Source: Azotobacter beijerinckii (GTDB taxonomy: Bacteria > Pseudomonadota > Gammaproteobacteria > Pseudomonadales > Pseudomonadaceae). From it: DNA of 64,000 nucleotides. The stretch lies in contig NZ_FOFJ01000011.1 in assembly GCF_900110885.1 (NCBI RefSeq), positions 1 to 64,000 of the forward strand, in the 5' to 3' direction. Made by a program: the position numbers and the translations under genes. Positions 47,270 to 57,904 of this stretch are shown here, piece after piece. A model generated the notes under the pieces. The model made no database searches. It was not told where the DNA came from and worked only from the letters and a program-made list of their open reading frames with translations. How positions within the stretch are numbered: position 1 is the first letter of the stretch; each line of letters starts with the position of its first letter.

Positions 47270-47884
47270 TCAGACCGCGCCGAGCATGCCCTGCTTTTCG
47301 ATGAAGGCGATGATCGCGTCGAGGCCCTGGCCGGTCTTCTGGTTGCTGAACACGAACGGTCGCTCGCCGCGCATCTTGCGGGCGTCGCGCTCCATCACCT
47401 CCAGCGAGGCGCCGACCAGCGGCGCCAGGTCGATCTTGTTGATCACCAAGAGGTCCGACTTGCAGATCCCCGGGCCGCCCTTGCGCGGCAGCTTGTCGCC
47501 GGCGGAAACGTCGATCACGTAGATCGTCAGGTCGGAGAGTTCCGGGCTGAAGGTGGCGGAGAGGTTGTCGCCGCCGGACTCGACGAGGATCAGCTCGAGG
47601 CCGGGGAAGCGCCGGTTGAGCCGGTCGACCGCCTCCAGGTTGATCGAGGCGTCCTCGCGGATCGCCGTGTGCGGGCAGCCGCCGGTTTCCACGCCGATGA
47701 TCCGCTCCGGCGCCAGCGCCTCGTTGCGCACCAGGAACTCGGCGTCCTCCTGGGTGTAGATGTCGTTGGTCACCACGGCGAGGTTGTAGCGCTCGCGCAG
47801 GGCCCGGCACAGCGCCAGGGTCAGGGCGGTCTTGCCGGAACCGACCGGGCCGCCGATGCCGACGCGCAGGGGGTGGCTGTTCAT
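47270..47884 (-). CDS. ureG: Urease accessory GTPase UreG
   Basis: A 204-residue SIMIBI-class GTPase that powers nickel delivery to urease. The P-loop GPVGSGKT is at residues 12-19. [34 protein letters not shown] (with the Cys-Pro-His nickel-binding motif), [17 protein letters not shown] and [18 protein letters not shown] follow in the family order. The start at 47884 lies 15 bp after the ureF stop. UreG works with UreE, UreF and UreD, all encoded in this window. Confidence 0.97.
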   Translation of the reverse strand: MNSHPLRVGIGGPVGSGKTALTLALCRALRERYNLAVVTNDIYTQEDAEFLVRNEALAPERIIGVETGGCPHTAIREDASINLEAVDRLNRRFPGLELILVESGGDNLSATFSPELSDLTIYVIDVSAGDKLPRKGGPGICKSDLLVINKIDLAPLVGASLEVMERDARKMRGERPFVFSNQKTGQGLDAIIAFIEKQGMLGAV

Positions 47885-47899
47885 GTGTGATTTCTCCAG

Positions 47900-48574
47900 T
47901 CAGGAACGGAAGAGACGGCTGTACTGGCGCTCGTGGGCCATGCTCGCCAGGGCCAGGCCGAAGGCGGCGCTGCCCCAGCCGTCGGGTTCGATTTCTTCGG
48001 CCGTGCGCCGAGCCTGCGCGAGCGCCGGCAGCAGCGCCGAGGTCAGGCGCTGGGCGGCCTGCTGGCCGAGCGGCAGGGTCTTCATCAGCACCGCCAGCTG
48101 GTTCTCCAGCCAGCCCCACAGCCAGGCCGCCAGGGCGTCCGCAGGCTCGATCCGCCAGGCGCGCGCGGCCAGCGCCCAGGACAGCGCCAGGCCGGGCTCG
48201 GCGATCCGTGCGAAGCAGGCCCGCGAGGCTTCGTCCAGCTCCGGCAGGTCTTCGAGCAGCTGGCGCAGGGAATAGCCCATCTGCCGGCTCTCCTGGCACA
48301 GCTCGCGGGTTTCCCGGCTGGCGGCGTGGCGCTCGGCGAGTTCGTGCAGGGCATCCCAGTCGCCGGCCGCGGCGGCCGTGCAGTGGGCGAGCAGCAGCGG
48401 CGCCTCGAAGCGGGCGAGGTTGAGCAGCAGCTGATCCTCCAGCCAGCGCCGGGCGCTCTGCGCGTCCGCCACCAAGCCCCGTTCGATGGCCAGCTCCAGA
48501 GCCTGGGAATAGCTGTAGCCGCCGATCGGCAATTGCGGACTGGCGAGGCGCAGCAGCGCCCAGGTCGCGTTCAC
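47900..48574 (-). CDS. ureF: Urease accessory protein UreF (GTG start)
   Basis: A 224-residue all-helical accessory protein. The N-terminal [21 protein letters not shown] is the UreF hallmark, and later [16 protein letters not shown] follows the family pattern. UreF acts with UreD and UreG in the apo-urease activation complex and gates nickel insertion. The start is GTG at 48574, overlapping the ureE stop by 4 bp (GTGA), which indicates coupled translation. Confidence 0.95.
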   Translation of the reverse strand: MNATWALLRLASPQLPIGGYSYSQALELAIERGLVADAQSARRWLEDQLLLNLARFEAPLLLAHCTAAAAGDWDALHELAERHAASRETRELCQESRQMGYSLRQLLEDLPELDEASRACFARIAEPGLALSWALAARAWRIEPADALAAWLWGWLENQLAVLMKTLPLGQQAAQRLTSALLPALAQARRTAEEIEPDGWGSAAFGLALASMAHERQYSRLFRS

Positions 48575-49071
48575 TTGCGCACGCCGAACTGGTGGAGCTT
48601 CGGCGCGTAGCTGAACTCGGCCTCGCCGGCGTGGGAATGGTGGTGGCCGCCGCCGTAGGCGCCGTGCTCGGGCTGGAAGGGTGCCTCGATGGCTTCGACG
48701 CCGGCGCCGAGCTGGTGCAGCATGTCCTTCAGCACGTAGTCGTCGAGCAGGCGCAGCCAGCCGTCGCCGAGCTGCAGGGCGACATGGCGGTTGCCCAGGT
48801 GGTAGGCGGCGCGGGTCAGCTCGAAGGCGCTGGCGCAGGTGACGTGCAGCAGCCTTTCGGGGCGGGCGCGGACGCGGACGATGCGACCGTCGCCGGCCAG
48901 CAGGCAGTCGCCGTCGGCCAGGGGCGGCTGGCCGCGTTCGAGGAACAGGCCGACCTCCTCGCCGCTCGTGGTGACGCAGCGCAGGCGGCTCTTGCTGCGC
49001 GCCTCGAAGGTCAGTTCCAGTTCGGCGTCCCATTCGGGGCGCGGCGCGGTGCGTTGGCGAATCGTCAGCAT
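48571..49071 (-). CDS. ureE: Urease accessory nickel metallochaperone UreE
   Basis: A 166-residue nickel chaperone. It has an N-terminal peptide-binding domain beginning [10 protein letters not shown] and a metal-binding domain with [14 protein letters not shown] His-containing segment [11 protein letters not shown] lies near the C-terminus. The start at 49071 is favoured by family alignment. The frame extends to 49140 with a non-conserved leader. This gene begins the ureEFG half of the urease locus, and ureC, which usually precedes ureE, lies 3.9 kb away behind unrelated genes. Confidence 0.94.
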   Translation of the reverse strand: MLTIRQRTAPRPEWDAELELTFEARSKSRLRCVTTSGEEVGLFLERGQPPLADGDCLLAGDGRIVRVRARPERLLHVTCASAFELTRAAYHLGNRHVALQLGDGWLRLLDDYVLKDMLHQLGAGVEAIEAPFQPEHGAYGGGHHHSHAGEAEFSYAPKLHQFGVRK

Positions 49072-49296
49072 GGGCGGAATCCGTCGAGGGGCGGTCTCGG
49101 GCCGACTGTAGGGCCTGGCGGCGCGTTTTTCCAGAACCATGGCCGCTTCGGCCAGACCGCCCGCGACGCCGGCGCGTTGGGCATGGTTCCGAGGCAGCGC
49201 TGTCTGTTCCGGCGTTTTTGCGCTTGATGCTTATCGAGAATAACGCTTAGGCTGCTTTCATTCCCCGCCGACCCTTTCCCTGCCGAGGGCTCCTCC

Positions 49297-50160
49297 TTGA
49301 ACACCGCTTCCCATCCGTTTCACGGGATACTGCTGATTCTCGCCGCCGGACTGATCCTGGCCAGTCACGACGGCATCGCCAAGTACCTAGCCCTGGGCCA
49401 TCCGCTGATCCTGGTGATCTGGGGCCGCTATCTGTCGCAGAGCGTCGTGATGCTGCTGCTGTTCGGACCGCGCCGGGGGCTGGACATCGTCCGCACCGAG
49501 CGCCCTGTGCTGCAACTGGTGCGCGGGCTGTGCCTGGTCGCGGTCAGCCTGCTGTTCGTCTCCGGGTTGCGCCATATCCCGATCGGCGAGGCGACCGCAG
49601 TGCTGTTCCTGGCGCCGCTGTTCATCACCGGGCTGTCGGCGACGCTGCTGCGCGAGCGGGTCAGCGCCGGGCAGTGGGGAGCGGTGGTCCTCGGCATGCT
49701 GGGAGTGCTGGCCATCGTGCGGCCGGGCGGCGCGCTGTTCACTCCGGCGGCGCTGCTGCCGCTGGGCGCGGCCCTCTGCCTGGCGGTCTTCATGCTGCTC
49801 ACCCGGCGTCTCAGCGAAACCGACGATCCGGTGACCTGCAACTTCCTCTCCAGCCTGGTCGGTTCCCTGCTGATGAGCCTGCTGGTGCCGTTCTACTGGG
49901 AGACGCCCGACCTGCACGACGGCCTGTTGCTCTCCGGGGTGGGCGGCGTGGCGATGTGCGGGCACCTGTTGCTGAGCCATGCGTACCGCTACGCCAGCGC
50001 CGCGACCCTGGCGCCCTTCACCTACTCGCAGCTGGTCTTCGCCGTGCTGGTCGGCGGCATCGCCTTCGGCCACATGCCGGACGGCGTTGCCCTGCTGGGC
50101 ATCGCCGTGCTCATCGCCAGCGGGGTGCTGTCGGTGTGGGTACAGCGGCGGGCGGCCTGA
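49297..50160 (+). CDS. DMT-superfamily (EamA) transporter with TTG start
   Basis: A 287-residue polytopic inner-membrane protein with about ten hydrophobic segments and two EamA repeats. SHDGIAKYLALGHPLILVIWGRY near the start and RHIPIGEATAVLFLAPLFITGLSA are typical of RhaT/S-adenosylmethionine-type drug/metabolite exporters. The substrate is unknown. The start is TTG at 49297, supported by GAGGG 8-10 nt upstream. There is no ATG that keeps the first helix. It interrupts the urease cluster and is divergent from ureE, with 225 bp between them. Confidence 0.8.
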   Translation: MNTASHPFHGILLILAAGLILASHDGIAKYLALGHPLILVIWGRYLSQSVVMLLLFGPRRGLDIVRTERPVLQLVRGLCLVAVSLLFVSGLRHIPIGEATAVLFLAPLFITGLSATLLRERVSAGQWGAVVLGMLGVLAIVRPGGALFTPAALLPLGAALCLAVFMLLTRRLSETDDPVTCNFLSSLVGSLLMSLLVPFYWETPDLHDGLLLSGVGGVAMCGHLLLSHAYRYASAATLAPFTYSQLVFAVLVGGIAFGHMPDGVALLGIAVLIASGVLSVWVQRRAA

Positions 50161-50191
50161 CCGCTCGCCACTGCCTTCCGGCGCGGGAGGG

Positions 50192-50641
50192 TCAGAGTCC
50201 GAAGTCGTCCGGGCTCAGACCCAGTTCGGCGCAGATGGTCCGGCAGACGGCACGTTCGCTTTCGTCGAACTCGCCGTCGGAGTTGCCGATCGCGCAGCAG
50301 ACGCGCACCAGCAGGCGGGCGGCGTCGTCCTTGCCGCGCAGCTTGCAGACCGTGCGCAGCGCCTCGGCGCGGCCGATCTCGGCGTCGAATTCGAACTTGA
50401 GGCAGATGTCGGTGAAGGCCTTGATGACGTCCTGGAGATCGAACACCTTCAGTTCGTTCGAGTTCTGGATGAAGCCGATCATCTTCTGCTTTTCGCGGCT
50501 GTTGATGTCGCCATCGGCTGCTGCCACCAGGGCACAGCCGGCGACCACCGCCTCCATGAACTCGCGGTTGCGGAACTTGCTCACCTCGAGGGCGAGTTTT
50601 TCCCGTGCCGCGGTCGCGTTGTTTTTCAGCCAGTCGAGCAT
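50192..50641 (-). CDS. TerB-family (tellurite resistance-like) protein
   Basis: A 149-residue protein matching the TerB domain: a helical bundle with an acidic metal-binding loop, VAAADGDINSREKQKMIGF, and a second acidic loop GNSDGEFDESE. TerB proteins bind divalent ions and are linked to tellurite and stress resistance. No terACDE neighbours are present here. The start at 50641 has a strong Shine-Dalgarno (AGGAGA, 5 nt before the ATG), which rules out the longer frame to 50659. It is convergent with the DMT transporter. Confidence 0.85.
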   Translation of the reverse strand: MLDWLKNNATAAREKLALEVSKFRNREFMEAVVAGCALVAAADGDINSREKQKMIGFIQNSNELKVFDLQDVIKAFTDICLKFEFDAEIGRAEALRTVCKLRGKDDAARLLVRVCCAIGNSDGEFDESERAVCRTICAELGLSPDDFGL

Positions 50642-50845
50642 TGGATTCTCCTGATTCAAGTGTTCCCGGGGTCGGCGGGCGACTATCGTCGATCCGCATC
50701 CGTTTGACCAGTGCCGTGCCCGGGCGGCGTCCGCGCCGCGGCACTGCAGCCCGCGCCGGGCGGGGCGCCCGGCGCATGCAATGGATATGTATCCGGATTT
50801 TGGCGTTTCAAGGGCTGCGCCCGCTTCGGCGGCGGCCGTGCCGAA

Positions 50846-51334
50846 TCAGGGGGCGATCGAGTAGCCGCGGGCGCTCATGCAGTTGGCATAGGCCTGCTGC
50901 GCGTTGGCGTTGTTCTGCTCGTTGCTCTGCTCCTCCTTGCGGTCCGCACGGCGCTCCTGGCGCTGCTGGGAAGCCCCGACCGCCGCGCCGGCGGCGGCCG
51001 TCTGGCGGGCCTGTTCCTGCCGGTATTCCTGCTTGGCTTCGTCGCTGGCCTGGTCGTAGAGTTCCTCGTGCTGCTTGCCGCGCACCTGGGCGGCGGCCGC
51101 ACCGGCCACGGCGCCCTTCGCCGCACCGCGCGCCCGCCCGCCGGTGTGGGACTCCTCGCTCGTGGCGGGCGTGCTCGCCTGGGTACCGGCCTGGGACTGG
51201 CAGGCGGCGGTGTCCGCCTGGATCTGCTCGGGGGTCTGGCCCTTCAGGGGAATCACGGTCGCGGCCTGGGCGTCGAGCAGCGCGCTGGCCAGCAGCAGTC
51301 CCGCGAAGACGTGTGCGGCAGTGAGTCGGGGCAT
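50846..51334 (-). CDS. Exported glycine-zipper protein of unknown function
   Basis: A 162-residue protein with a signal peptide (MPRLTAAHVFAGLLLASALLDAQA) and a central Gly/Ala-rich zipper (GGRARGAAKGAVAGAAAAQV, then GAAVGASQQRQ). A Gln/Asn-rich C-terminal part contains a likely disulphide pair with the N-terminal Cys (TAACQSQ and ANCMSARGYS). Glycine-zipper proteins of this type are usually envelope-associated. The function is unknown. The start at 51334 follows GGAGGAC 8 nt upstream. Confidence 0.7.
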   Translation of the reverse strand: MPRLTAAHVFAGLLLASALLDAQAATVIPLKGQTPEQIQADTAACQSQAGTQASTPATSEESHTGGRARGAAKGAVAGAAAAQVRGKQHEELYDQASDEAKQEYRQEQARQTAAAGAAVGASQQRQERRADRKEEQSNEQNNANAQQAYANCMSARGYSIAP

Positions 51335-51427
51335 GGGGCAGTCCTCCAGAGGTTCGCCGGGGCGTGGCGCTCCCTCCAGTCTGGACCAGCCCCGGCGCTC
51401 CTGCACGGCGCCGGCGCGTCGCCCTTC

Positions 51428-51595
51428 GGAAGAGAAAATAGCGCGGCGAGTGGCAGCACTCGGCGGGTTCGCCCCCGCGCAGCTGGCCGGCGGCCTTAGC
51501 CTGCCTGGTAGTGCCGCGGGGCGACTTCGATCCGCGGGGGCCGTTGTGGATCAGGTGCTTGTTCTGCAGCCCGAGCCGCTCCGGTATCCCGGTGA
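51428..51595 (-). pseudogene. Decayed copy of the ureC 3' end
   Basis: This stretch aligns with the last roughly 210 bp of the intact ureC (52984 to about 53200) in the same orientation. Shared blocks include GCAGCTGGCC, CGTTGTGGATCAG and CCCGAGC with CTCCGG, with several small indels. A deletion of about 40 bp lies between two CTGCAG/TTTCAG-like sequences. It is out of frame and cannot encode protein. It lies between the glycine-zipper gene and the UPF0104 gene, on the far side of the insert that separates it from ureC. Overall similarity is roughly three-quarters by eye. Confidence 0.7.
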
Positions 51596-51614
51596 CGGCA
51601 CCCGTCAGGTCGAC

Positions 51615-52562
51615 TCAACTGTCGCCGACGGTGTTGCGGCGGGCCTGCCACTGGCTCCATTCGAAGCCCAGCACCACCAGCAGCGACAGGACGAAGGGTA
51701 TCAGCAGGTAGAAGCCGCGGAAGACGAGCAGTGCGGCCAGCACGTCCGCCGGATCGAGTTCCGGCAGGGCGGCGAGGAAGGTCACCTCGAGCACGCCGAG
51801 GCCGCCGGGGGCGTGCGACAGCAGGGCCAGGGAGAAGGAGGCGAGGAACACGCCGAGCACTGTCAGGTAGCCGGGGCTGCTTTCCGCCGGCAGGGCGAAA
51901 TAGATGATCGCGGCGGCGCAGAGCAGCTCCAGCGGTCCGGCGAGCAACTGGCGGCCGACGATCGGCAGGCTCGGGTACTCGATGTGCAGCTTGCCCAGGG
52001 TCCAGGGCTTGAACTGGCGCCAGGAACCGAGCACGTAGAGGGCCACCAGCGACAGCAGGGCGCTGCCGATGGTCACCGAGAGCGGCGGCGGGATCTCGAC
52101 CAGGCGCTGGATCAGCGAGGGCTGCAGCACCAGCACGCAGCCGCCGGTCAGCAGGGTGCCGAGGGCGAAGGTCAAGGAGCAGAAGACGATGAGGATGCCG
52201 ATCTCGTGGGGCGACAGGCCCTTGGTGCGGTAGGCGCGGTAGCGCACCATGGCGCCGGAGAACACCGAGGCGCCGATGTTGTGGGCCAGGGCGTAGGTGG
52301 TGAAGGAGCAGAGGGTGATGAAGCGCCAGGGGATGCGCTTGCCCAGGTGGGCGATGGCGATACGGTCATACCAGGCCAGCGCCCAGTAGGCGCCGCAGGT
52401 GGCCGTCGAAGCCATCAGCCAGCCACTGGCGGGGATCGCCCGCAGGCTGTCGGCGATATCCGCCAGGGAAATGTTGCGCAGCTCGCGGTAGAGCAGGAAG
52501 CAGGACAGCACCACTGCTCCGAGACCGATCAGCGTCCAGATGAGATCGCTTCGTTTTTTCAA
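51615..52562 (-). CDS. UPF0104/LPG-synthase-TM-like membrane protein (YbhN-like)
   Basis: A 315-residue integral membrane protein with about eight hydrophobic segments. Motifs of the lysylphosphatidylglycerol synthase TM-domain family (YbhN/UPF0104) are present: HNIGASVFSGAMVRYRAY and a C-terminal SHAPGGLGVLEVTFLAALP. It has no soluble aminoacyl-transferase domain, so it is not a full MprF. Relatives are often paired with cardiolipin synthase or an EEP-family phosphatase (ybhN-ybhO-ybhP), and a possible EEP relic lies just upstream. Its location between a ureC relic and ureC marks it as insert cargo. Confidence 0.85.
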   Translation of the reverse strand: MKKRSDLIWTLIGLGAVVLSCFLLYRELRNISLADIADSLRAIPASGWLMASTATCGAYWALAWYDRIAIAHLGKRIPWRFITLCSFTTYALAHNIGASVFSGAMVRYRAYRTKGLSPHEIGILIVFCSLTFALGTLLTGGCVLVLQPSLIQRLVEIPPPLSVTIGSALLSLVALYVLGSWRQFKPWTLGKLHIEYPSLPIVGRQLLAGPLELLCAAAIIYFALPAESSPGYLTVLGVFLASFSLALLSHAPGGLGVLEVTFLAALPELDPADVLAALLVFRGFYLLIPFVLSLLVVLGFEWSQWQARRNTVGDS

Positions 52563-52983
52563 GGGGATGGCTCCTTAATGCTTTCGGCAGCCGTCCCATA
52601 CGACGCCTTTTTTTATGGTTATTGTGCGGCCAGCTTAACGCATGGCGCCGCGCAGTATCCCGAAGCCGACGACGGGGCTCAACCCATCTGCTCGTCATGG
52701 GCGTTACCGGACGTGTCATGTCCAGGCCGGGGGCCGTGGAGCGCCGACATCCCGCTCGACAGGCGACCACGGGCATGGCGCGCGTACCGGCCCGGGAGCC
52801 CTGCCGAGCCTCTGGGCCGGTCTGCTCCAAGTGCCCTTCAGCCATGTCCGGATCGTCAGCGCCACCCCGCGTGGAGTGGCGCTGTGCTTTCGGCCGTCGG
52901 CCCGCTCGGACCCTGCTCGGCAGGGCGATTGTCGCGGCCAGCGATGATAGCAATAAGCCTTTACCGGAGGGCTGGCCGAGAGG
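52563..52983. other. Non-coding stretch with a possible EEP-phosphatase relic
   Basis: About 420 bp between the UPF0104 gene and ureC with no intact gene. On the plus strand the frame 52642-52947 includes LWAGLLQVPFSHVRIVS, faintly like the C-terminal part of endonuclease/exonuclease/phosphatase family proteins (YbhP/YafD group). The frame has no proper start and seems broken, so a relic is possible but weakly supported. A short AT-rich patch near 52600-52625 may be the UPF0104 promoter. Confidence 0.35.
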
Positions 52984-54684
<1,701 letters not shown>

Positions 54685-54699
54685 CCGATTTCCTTTTCC

Positions 54700-54775
54700 G
54701 TAGGGTGGGCAACGCTTCGTTTGCCCGCCGATGAACATGAAAGGTGGAAAAGCCTGCGGCGTTTTCCACCCGACC
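54700..54775. repeat. REP-like hairpin repeat (GTAGGGTGG type), copy 2
   Basis: A 76-bp element starting GTAGGGTGGGCAACG and ending GCGTTTTCCACCCGAC, with an internal GGTGGAAAA and a GGGCAACGC/GTTTGCCC hairpin. It resembles the copy at 47158-47245. It lies within the urease structural operon between ureB and ureC, so it is transcribed and could affect mRNA stability or subunit ratio. Confidence 0.7.
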
Positions 54776-54781
54776 CATGCC

Positions 54782-55087
54782 TCAGAGCTCGCCCATCACC
54801 CGTCCGGCGAAGCCGTAGACGCGGCGCAGGCCGGCCAACTCGACCAGCTCGACCTCGCGACTCTGCCCCGGCTCGAAGCGCACCGCGGTGCCGGCCGGGA
54901 TGTTCAGGCGCATGCCGCGGGCCTGGGCGCGGTCGAAGAGCAGGGCGTCGTTGGTCTCGAAGAAGTGGTAGTGGGAGCCGACCTGGATCGGCCGGTCGCC
55001 GCTGTTGGCCACGGACAGGGCGAGGGTGCGGCGGCCGGCATTGAGTTCGATCTCGCCGTCCTGGATCTGGTATTCGCCGGGGATCAT
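54782..55087 (-). CDS. ureB: Urease beta subunit
   Basis: A 101-residue structural subunit. The start [19 protein letters not shown] and the segments [19 protein letters not shown] and [18 protein letters not shown] are signature parts of bacterial UreB. It packs with UreA and UreC in the (ABC)3 enzyme. It lies 10 bp after ureA. The downstream ureC is 97 bp away, with a repeat in between. Confidence 0.97.
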   Translation of the reverse strand: MIPGEYQIQDGEIELNAGRRTLALSVANSGDRPIQVGSHYHFFETNDALLFDRAQARGMRLNIPAGTAVRFEPGQSREVELVELAGLRRVYGFAGRVMGEL

Positions 55088-55097
55088 CGCGGGTTCC

Positions 55098-55400
55098 TCA
55101 TGCGATCGGTTGGTGCACGGTCACCAGCTTGGTGCCGTCGGGGAAGGTGGCTTCGATCTGGATCTCCGGGATCATCTCCGGCACGCCCTCCATCACCTGC
55201 TCGCGGGTCAGCAGGGTGGTGCCGGCGTGCATCAGCTCGGCCACCGTGCGGCCGTCGCGGGCGCCTTCGAGCAGGGCGGCGGAGAGGTAGGCCACGGCTT
55301 CCGGATAGTTGAGCTTGAGGCCGCGGGCCAGGCGCCGCTCGGCCACCAGGCCGGCGGTGAAGATCAGCAGCTTGTCTTTCTCGCGGGGCGTCAGATCCAT
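55098..55400 (-). CDS. ureA: Urease gamma subunit
   Basis: A 100-residue structural subunit. The start [18 protein letters not shown], then [20 protein letters not shown] and [20 protein letters not shown]-like [17 protein letters not shown], are diagnostic of UreA. Its start codon abuts the ureD stop codon with no gap. It forms the first structural gene after ureD. Confidence 0.97.
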   Translation of the reverse strand: MDLTPREKDKLLIFTAGLVAERRLARGLKLNYPEAVAYLSAALLEGARDGRTVAELMHAGTTLLTREQVMEGVPEMIPEIQIEATFPDGTKLVTVHQPIA

Positions 55401-56240
55401 TCAGGTGCTCCAGATGCGGGGGGGAAGGGCGTCGCGGCCGAGCAGGGCGGGGCGCAGCAGACGCCAGAGGTCGATCAGCCAGGCCCGGGCGTGCAGCGCC
55501 TGGTCGGCCAGGCAGCGGCCGACCAAGAGATTCGGCAGTTGGGTGAGGTCGCCGCGCACCCGGGCGGGCAGTTCGCGGCAGCGCGCCAGCAGCGCGGCGT
55601 CGATCTCGCCGGTGACCAGGAGGGTGGCGAACACCGGCGCGCCGTCCAGGCCGATCGGCGAGTCGAGCAGGCCGTCGCCGCCGTCCAGGCGCTGGCGCTC
55701 GTGCCAGAGCAGGCGGCCGTCGCGGTGGATGTCCAGGGCGGCGCGGTAGCGGCCGGCGGCGAAGCGCTCGCCGCTGGCCGGGCGGCCGAGGGCGACGATG
55801 TCCCAGTAGCACAGCCGGGCGTCGCCCTCCAGTTCGATCCGTGTGTCCAGCTCGGCCTGGGCAGCGGAGTAGACGATGCTTTCCTGGGGCAGCCATTCCA
55901 GGGTGGCGCCGGCCGCCACGCGCAGCCGCAGCCGCTGCGTGGCCGGCGCGGCGGCGCGGTACCACTTGGCCGCGCCGGGGCTGGTCAGCTGCGCCCAGGC
56001 ACCGGCGCCGACCTCGGCGGCGATCTCCAGGCGGTCGCCGCCGGCGATGCCGCCCGGCGGATGGACGAGGATGTGCTGGCAGACCTGCGGCCCTTCCGGG
56101 TAGAGGTGCTTCTGCACCCGCAGCGGCCCCGCGTGGCGGCGCCGCACCGGGCGCGTGGCATCGCCGGCGCGGGCATAGGCGAGGTCCAGCTCGGCGTGCC
56201 AGGCGGGGCTGAACGGGGCGGGGGCCGTGGGCGCGTTCAT
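55401..56240 (-). CDS. ureD: Urease accessory protein UreD
   Basis: A 279-residue scaffold protein (UreD/UreH) that binds apo-urease and recruits UreF-UreG for nickel insertion. Family segments: [61 protein letters not shown] and [17 protein letters not shown]. It is the first gene of ureDABC and is divergent from eutB, with 174 bp between them. That gap shows no recognisable riboswitch. Confidence 0.95.
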   Translation of the reverse strand: MNAPTAPAPFSPAWHAELDLAYARAGDATRPVRRRHAGPLRVQKHLYPEGPQVCQHILVHPPGGIAGGDRLEIAAEVGAGAWAQLTSPGAAKWYRAAAPATQRLRLRVAAGATLEWLPQESIVYSAAQAELDTRIELEGDARLCYWDIVALGRPASGERFAAGRYRAALDIHRDGRLLWHERQRLDGGDGLLDSPIGLDGAPVFATLLVTGEIDAALLARCRELPARVRGDLTQLPNLLVGRCLADQALHARAWLIDLWRLLRPALLGRDALPPRIWST

Positions 56241-56414
56241 CGGGGGTCTGCCGTGGTCGTTGAGCGGCCAGTGTAGCGTGGCGCCGAGAGCCGCTCTAGG
56301 CTGCCGGGGTAGGCCGGCGGCCGCGGCTCTGCTTCAATGGCGCCGGGGCGTCCCGTCGGGGCGAGGGGCGCGCGAAGGTTTCCGCACACGACCTTTTTCC
56401 GGGAGGGGATTCCC

Positions 56415-57809
56415 ATGAGCGGTTTTGCCCATGCCGTCGGCGGCCAGACCTGGCGCTTCGGCAGTCTTCGCGAACTGCTGGCCAAGGCCAGCCCGGCGCG
56501 CTCCGGCGACTACCTGGCCGGGGTGGCGGCAGAGAGCGACGCCGAACGGGTGGCGGCGCAGATGGCGCTGGCCGAGGTGCCGCTCGGGCACTTCCTGAAC
56601 GAGGCGGTGATCCCCTACGAGGCGGACGAGGTCACCCGGCTGATCCTCGACGGCCACGACGCCGCGGCCTTCGCCCCGGTGGCCCATCTCACCGTCGGCG
56701 GCCTGCGCGACTGGCTGCTCGGCCCTGAGGCTGACGAGGCCGGTCTGCGCGCCCTGGCGCCGGGGCTGACCCCGGAGATGGCCGCCGCGGTGTCCAAGCT
56801 GATGCGCGTCCAGGATCTGGTGCTGGTGGCGCAGAAGATCCGCGTGGAGACGCGCTTTCGCAACAGCCTCGGGCAGCGCGGACGGCTCTCCACCCGCCTG
56901 CAGCCCAACCATCCCACCGACGACCCGGCGGGCATCGCCGCCAGCGTGCTCGACGGGCTGCTCTACGGCAACGGCGACGCGGTGATTGGCGTCAACCCGG
57001 CCAGCGACAGCCTGGAAGCGATCGGCGAACTCTTGAAGATGCTCGACGCGGTGATCCAGCGCTACCAGATTCCCACCCAGGCCTGCGTGCTCACCCACGT
57101 CACCTCGTCGATCGCCGCCATCGAACGCGGCCTGCCGGTCGACCTGGTGTTCCAGTCGATCGCCGGCACCCAGGCGGCCAACGCCAGCTTCGGCATCGAC
57201 CTCGCAGTGCTGCGCGAGGGGTACGAAGCCGGCCTCAGCCTCAAGCGCGGCAGCCTCGGCGACAACCTCATGTACTTCGAGACCGGCCAGGGCAGCGCGC
57301 TGTCGGCCAACGCCCACCACGGCGTCGACCAGCAGACCTGCGAGGCGCGCGCCTACGGCGTGGCGCGGCGCTTCCGGCCGCTGCTGGTGAACACCGTGGT
57401 CGGCTTCATCGGCCCGGAATACCTCTACAACGGCAAGCAGATCATCCGCGCCGGGCTCGAGGACCACTTCTGCGGCAAGCTGCTCGGCCTGCCGATGGGC
57501 TGCGACATCTGCTACACCAACCACGCCGAGGCCGACCAGGACGACATGGACATGCTGCTGACCCTGCTCGGCGTGGCCGGGGTCAACTTCATCATGGGCG
57601 TGCCCGGCTCCGACGACGTGATGCTCAACTACCAGAGCACCTCCTTCCACGACGCCCTCTACGCCCGGCAGAGCCTCGGCCTGCGCGCCGCGCCGGAGTT
57701 CGAGGCGTGGCTCGCGCGGATGGGCATCCTGCGCCAGGACGGCGGCCGGCTGATCCTCGGCGACGAGCTGCCGGCCGCCTTCCGCCCGGCGCTGGCGCGG
57801 CTGTCCTGA
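56415..57809 (+). CDS. eutB: Ethanolamine ammonia-lyase large subunit
   Basis: A 464-residue catalytic subunit of the adenosylcobalamin-dependent lyase that converts ethanolamine to acetaldehyde and ammonia. Recognisable segments: RLQPNHPTDDPAGIAASVLDGLLYGNGDAVIGVNPAS, LTHVTSSIAAIERGLPVDLVFQSIAGTQAAN, ENTVVGFIGPEYLYNGKQ-like NTVVGFIGPEYLYNGKQIIRA, and LPMGCDICYTNHAEADQDDMD. The start at 56415 has GGGAGGGG upstream. The longer frame to 56337 is poor. No eutA reactivase or microcompartment genes are nearby, as in the short Pseudomonas eut clusters. A REP element separates it from eutC. Confidence 0.97.
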   Translation: MSGFAHAVGGQTWRFGSLRELLAKASPARSGDYLAGVAAESDAERVAAQMALAEVPLGHFLNEAVIPYEADEVTRLILDGHDAAAFAPVAHLTVGGLRDWLLGPEADEAGLRALAPGLTPEMAAAVSKLMRVQDLVLVAQKIRVETRFRNSLGQRGRLSTRLQPNHPTDDPAGIAASVLDGLLYGNGDAVIGVNPASDSLEAIGELLKMLDAVIQRYQIPTQACVLTHVTSSIAAIERGLPVDLVFQSIAGTQAANASFGIDLAVLREGYEAGLSLKRGSLGDNLMYFETGQGSALSANAHHGVDQQTCEARAYGVARRFRPLLVNTVVGFIGPEYLYNGKQIIRAGLEDHFCGKLLGLPMGCDICYTNHAEADQDDMDMLLTLLGVAGVNFIMGVPGSDDVMLNYQSTSFHDALYARQSLGLRAAPEFEAWLARMGILRQDGGRLILGDELPAAFRPALARLS

Positions 57810-57824
57810 GCCGCTTGCCCTGTA

Positions 57825-57874
57825 GGAGCGGATTTATCCGCGATATTCCGCTGGATCGCGGATAAATCCGTTCC
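57825..57874. repeat. REP-type palindrome between eutB and eutC
   Basis: GGAGCGGATTTATCCGCGAT and its inverted partner form 20-bp arms (19 of 20 matches) around a 10-nt loop. This is the common Pseudomonas REP core with GCGGATTTATCCGCG. It lies inside the eutBC operon, 15 bp after the eutB stop and 30 bp before the eutC start. Confidence 0.85.
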
Positions 57875-57904
57875 AACAAGAGCCACCTAGTTCCGAGGTT
57901 TCCG

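Noticed and set aside
56241-56414. Cobalamin riboswitch upstream of eutB
   Set aside because: No B12-box-like conserved core could be recognised in the 174-bp divergent gap.
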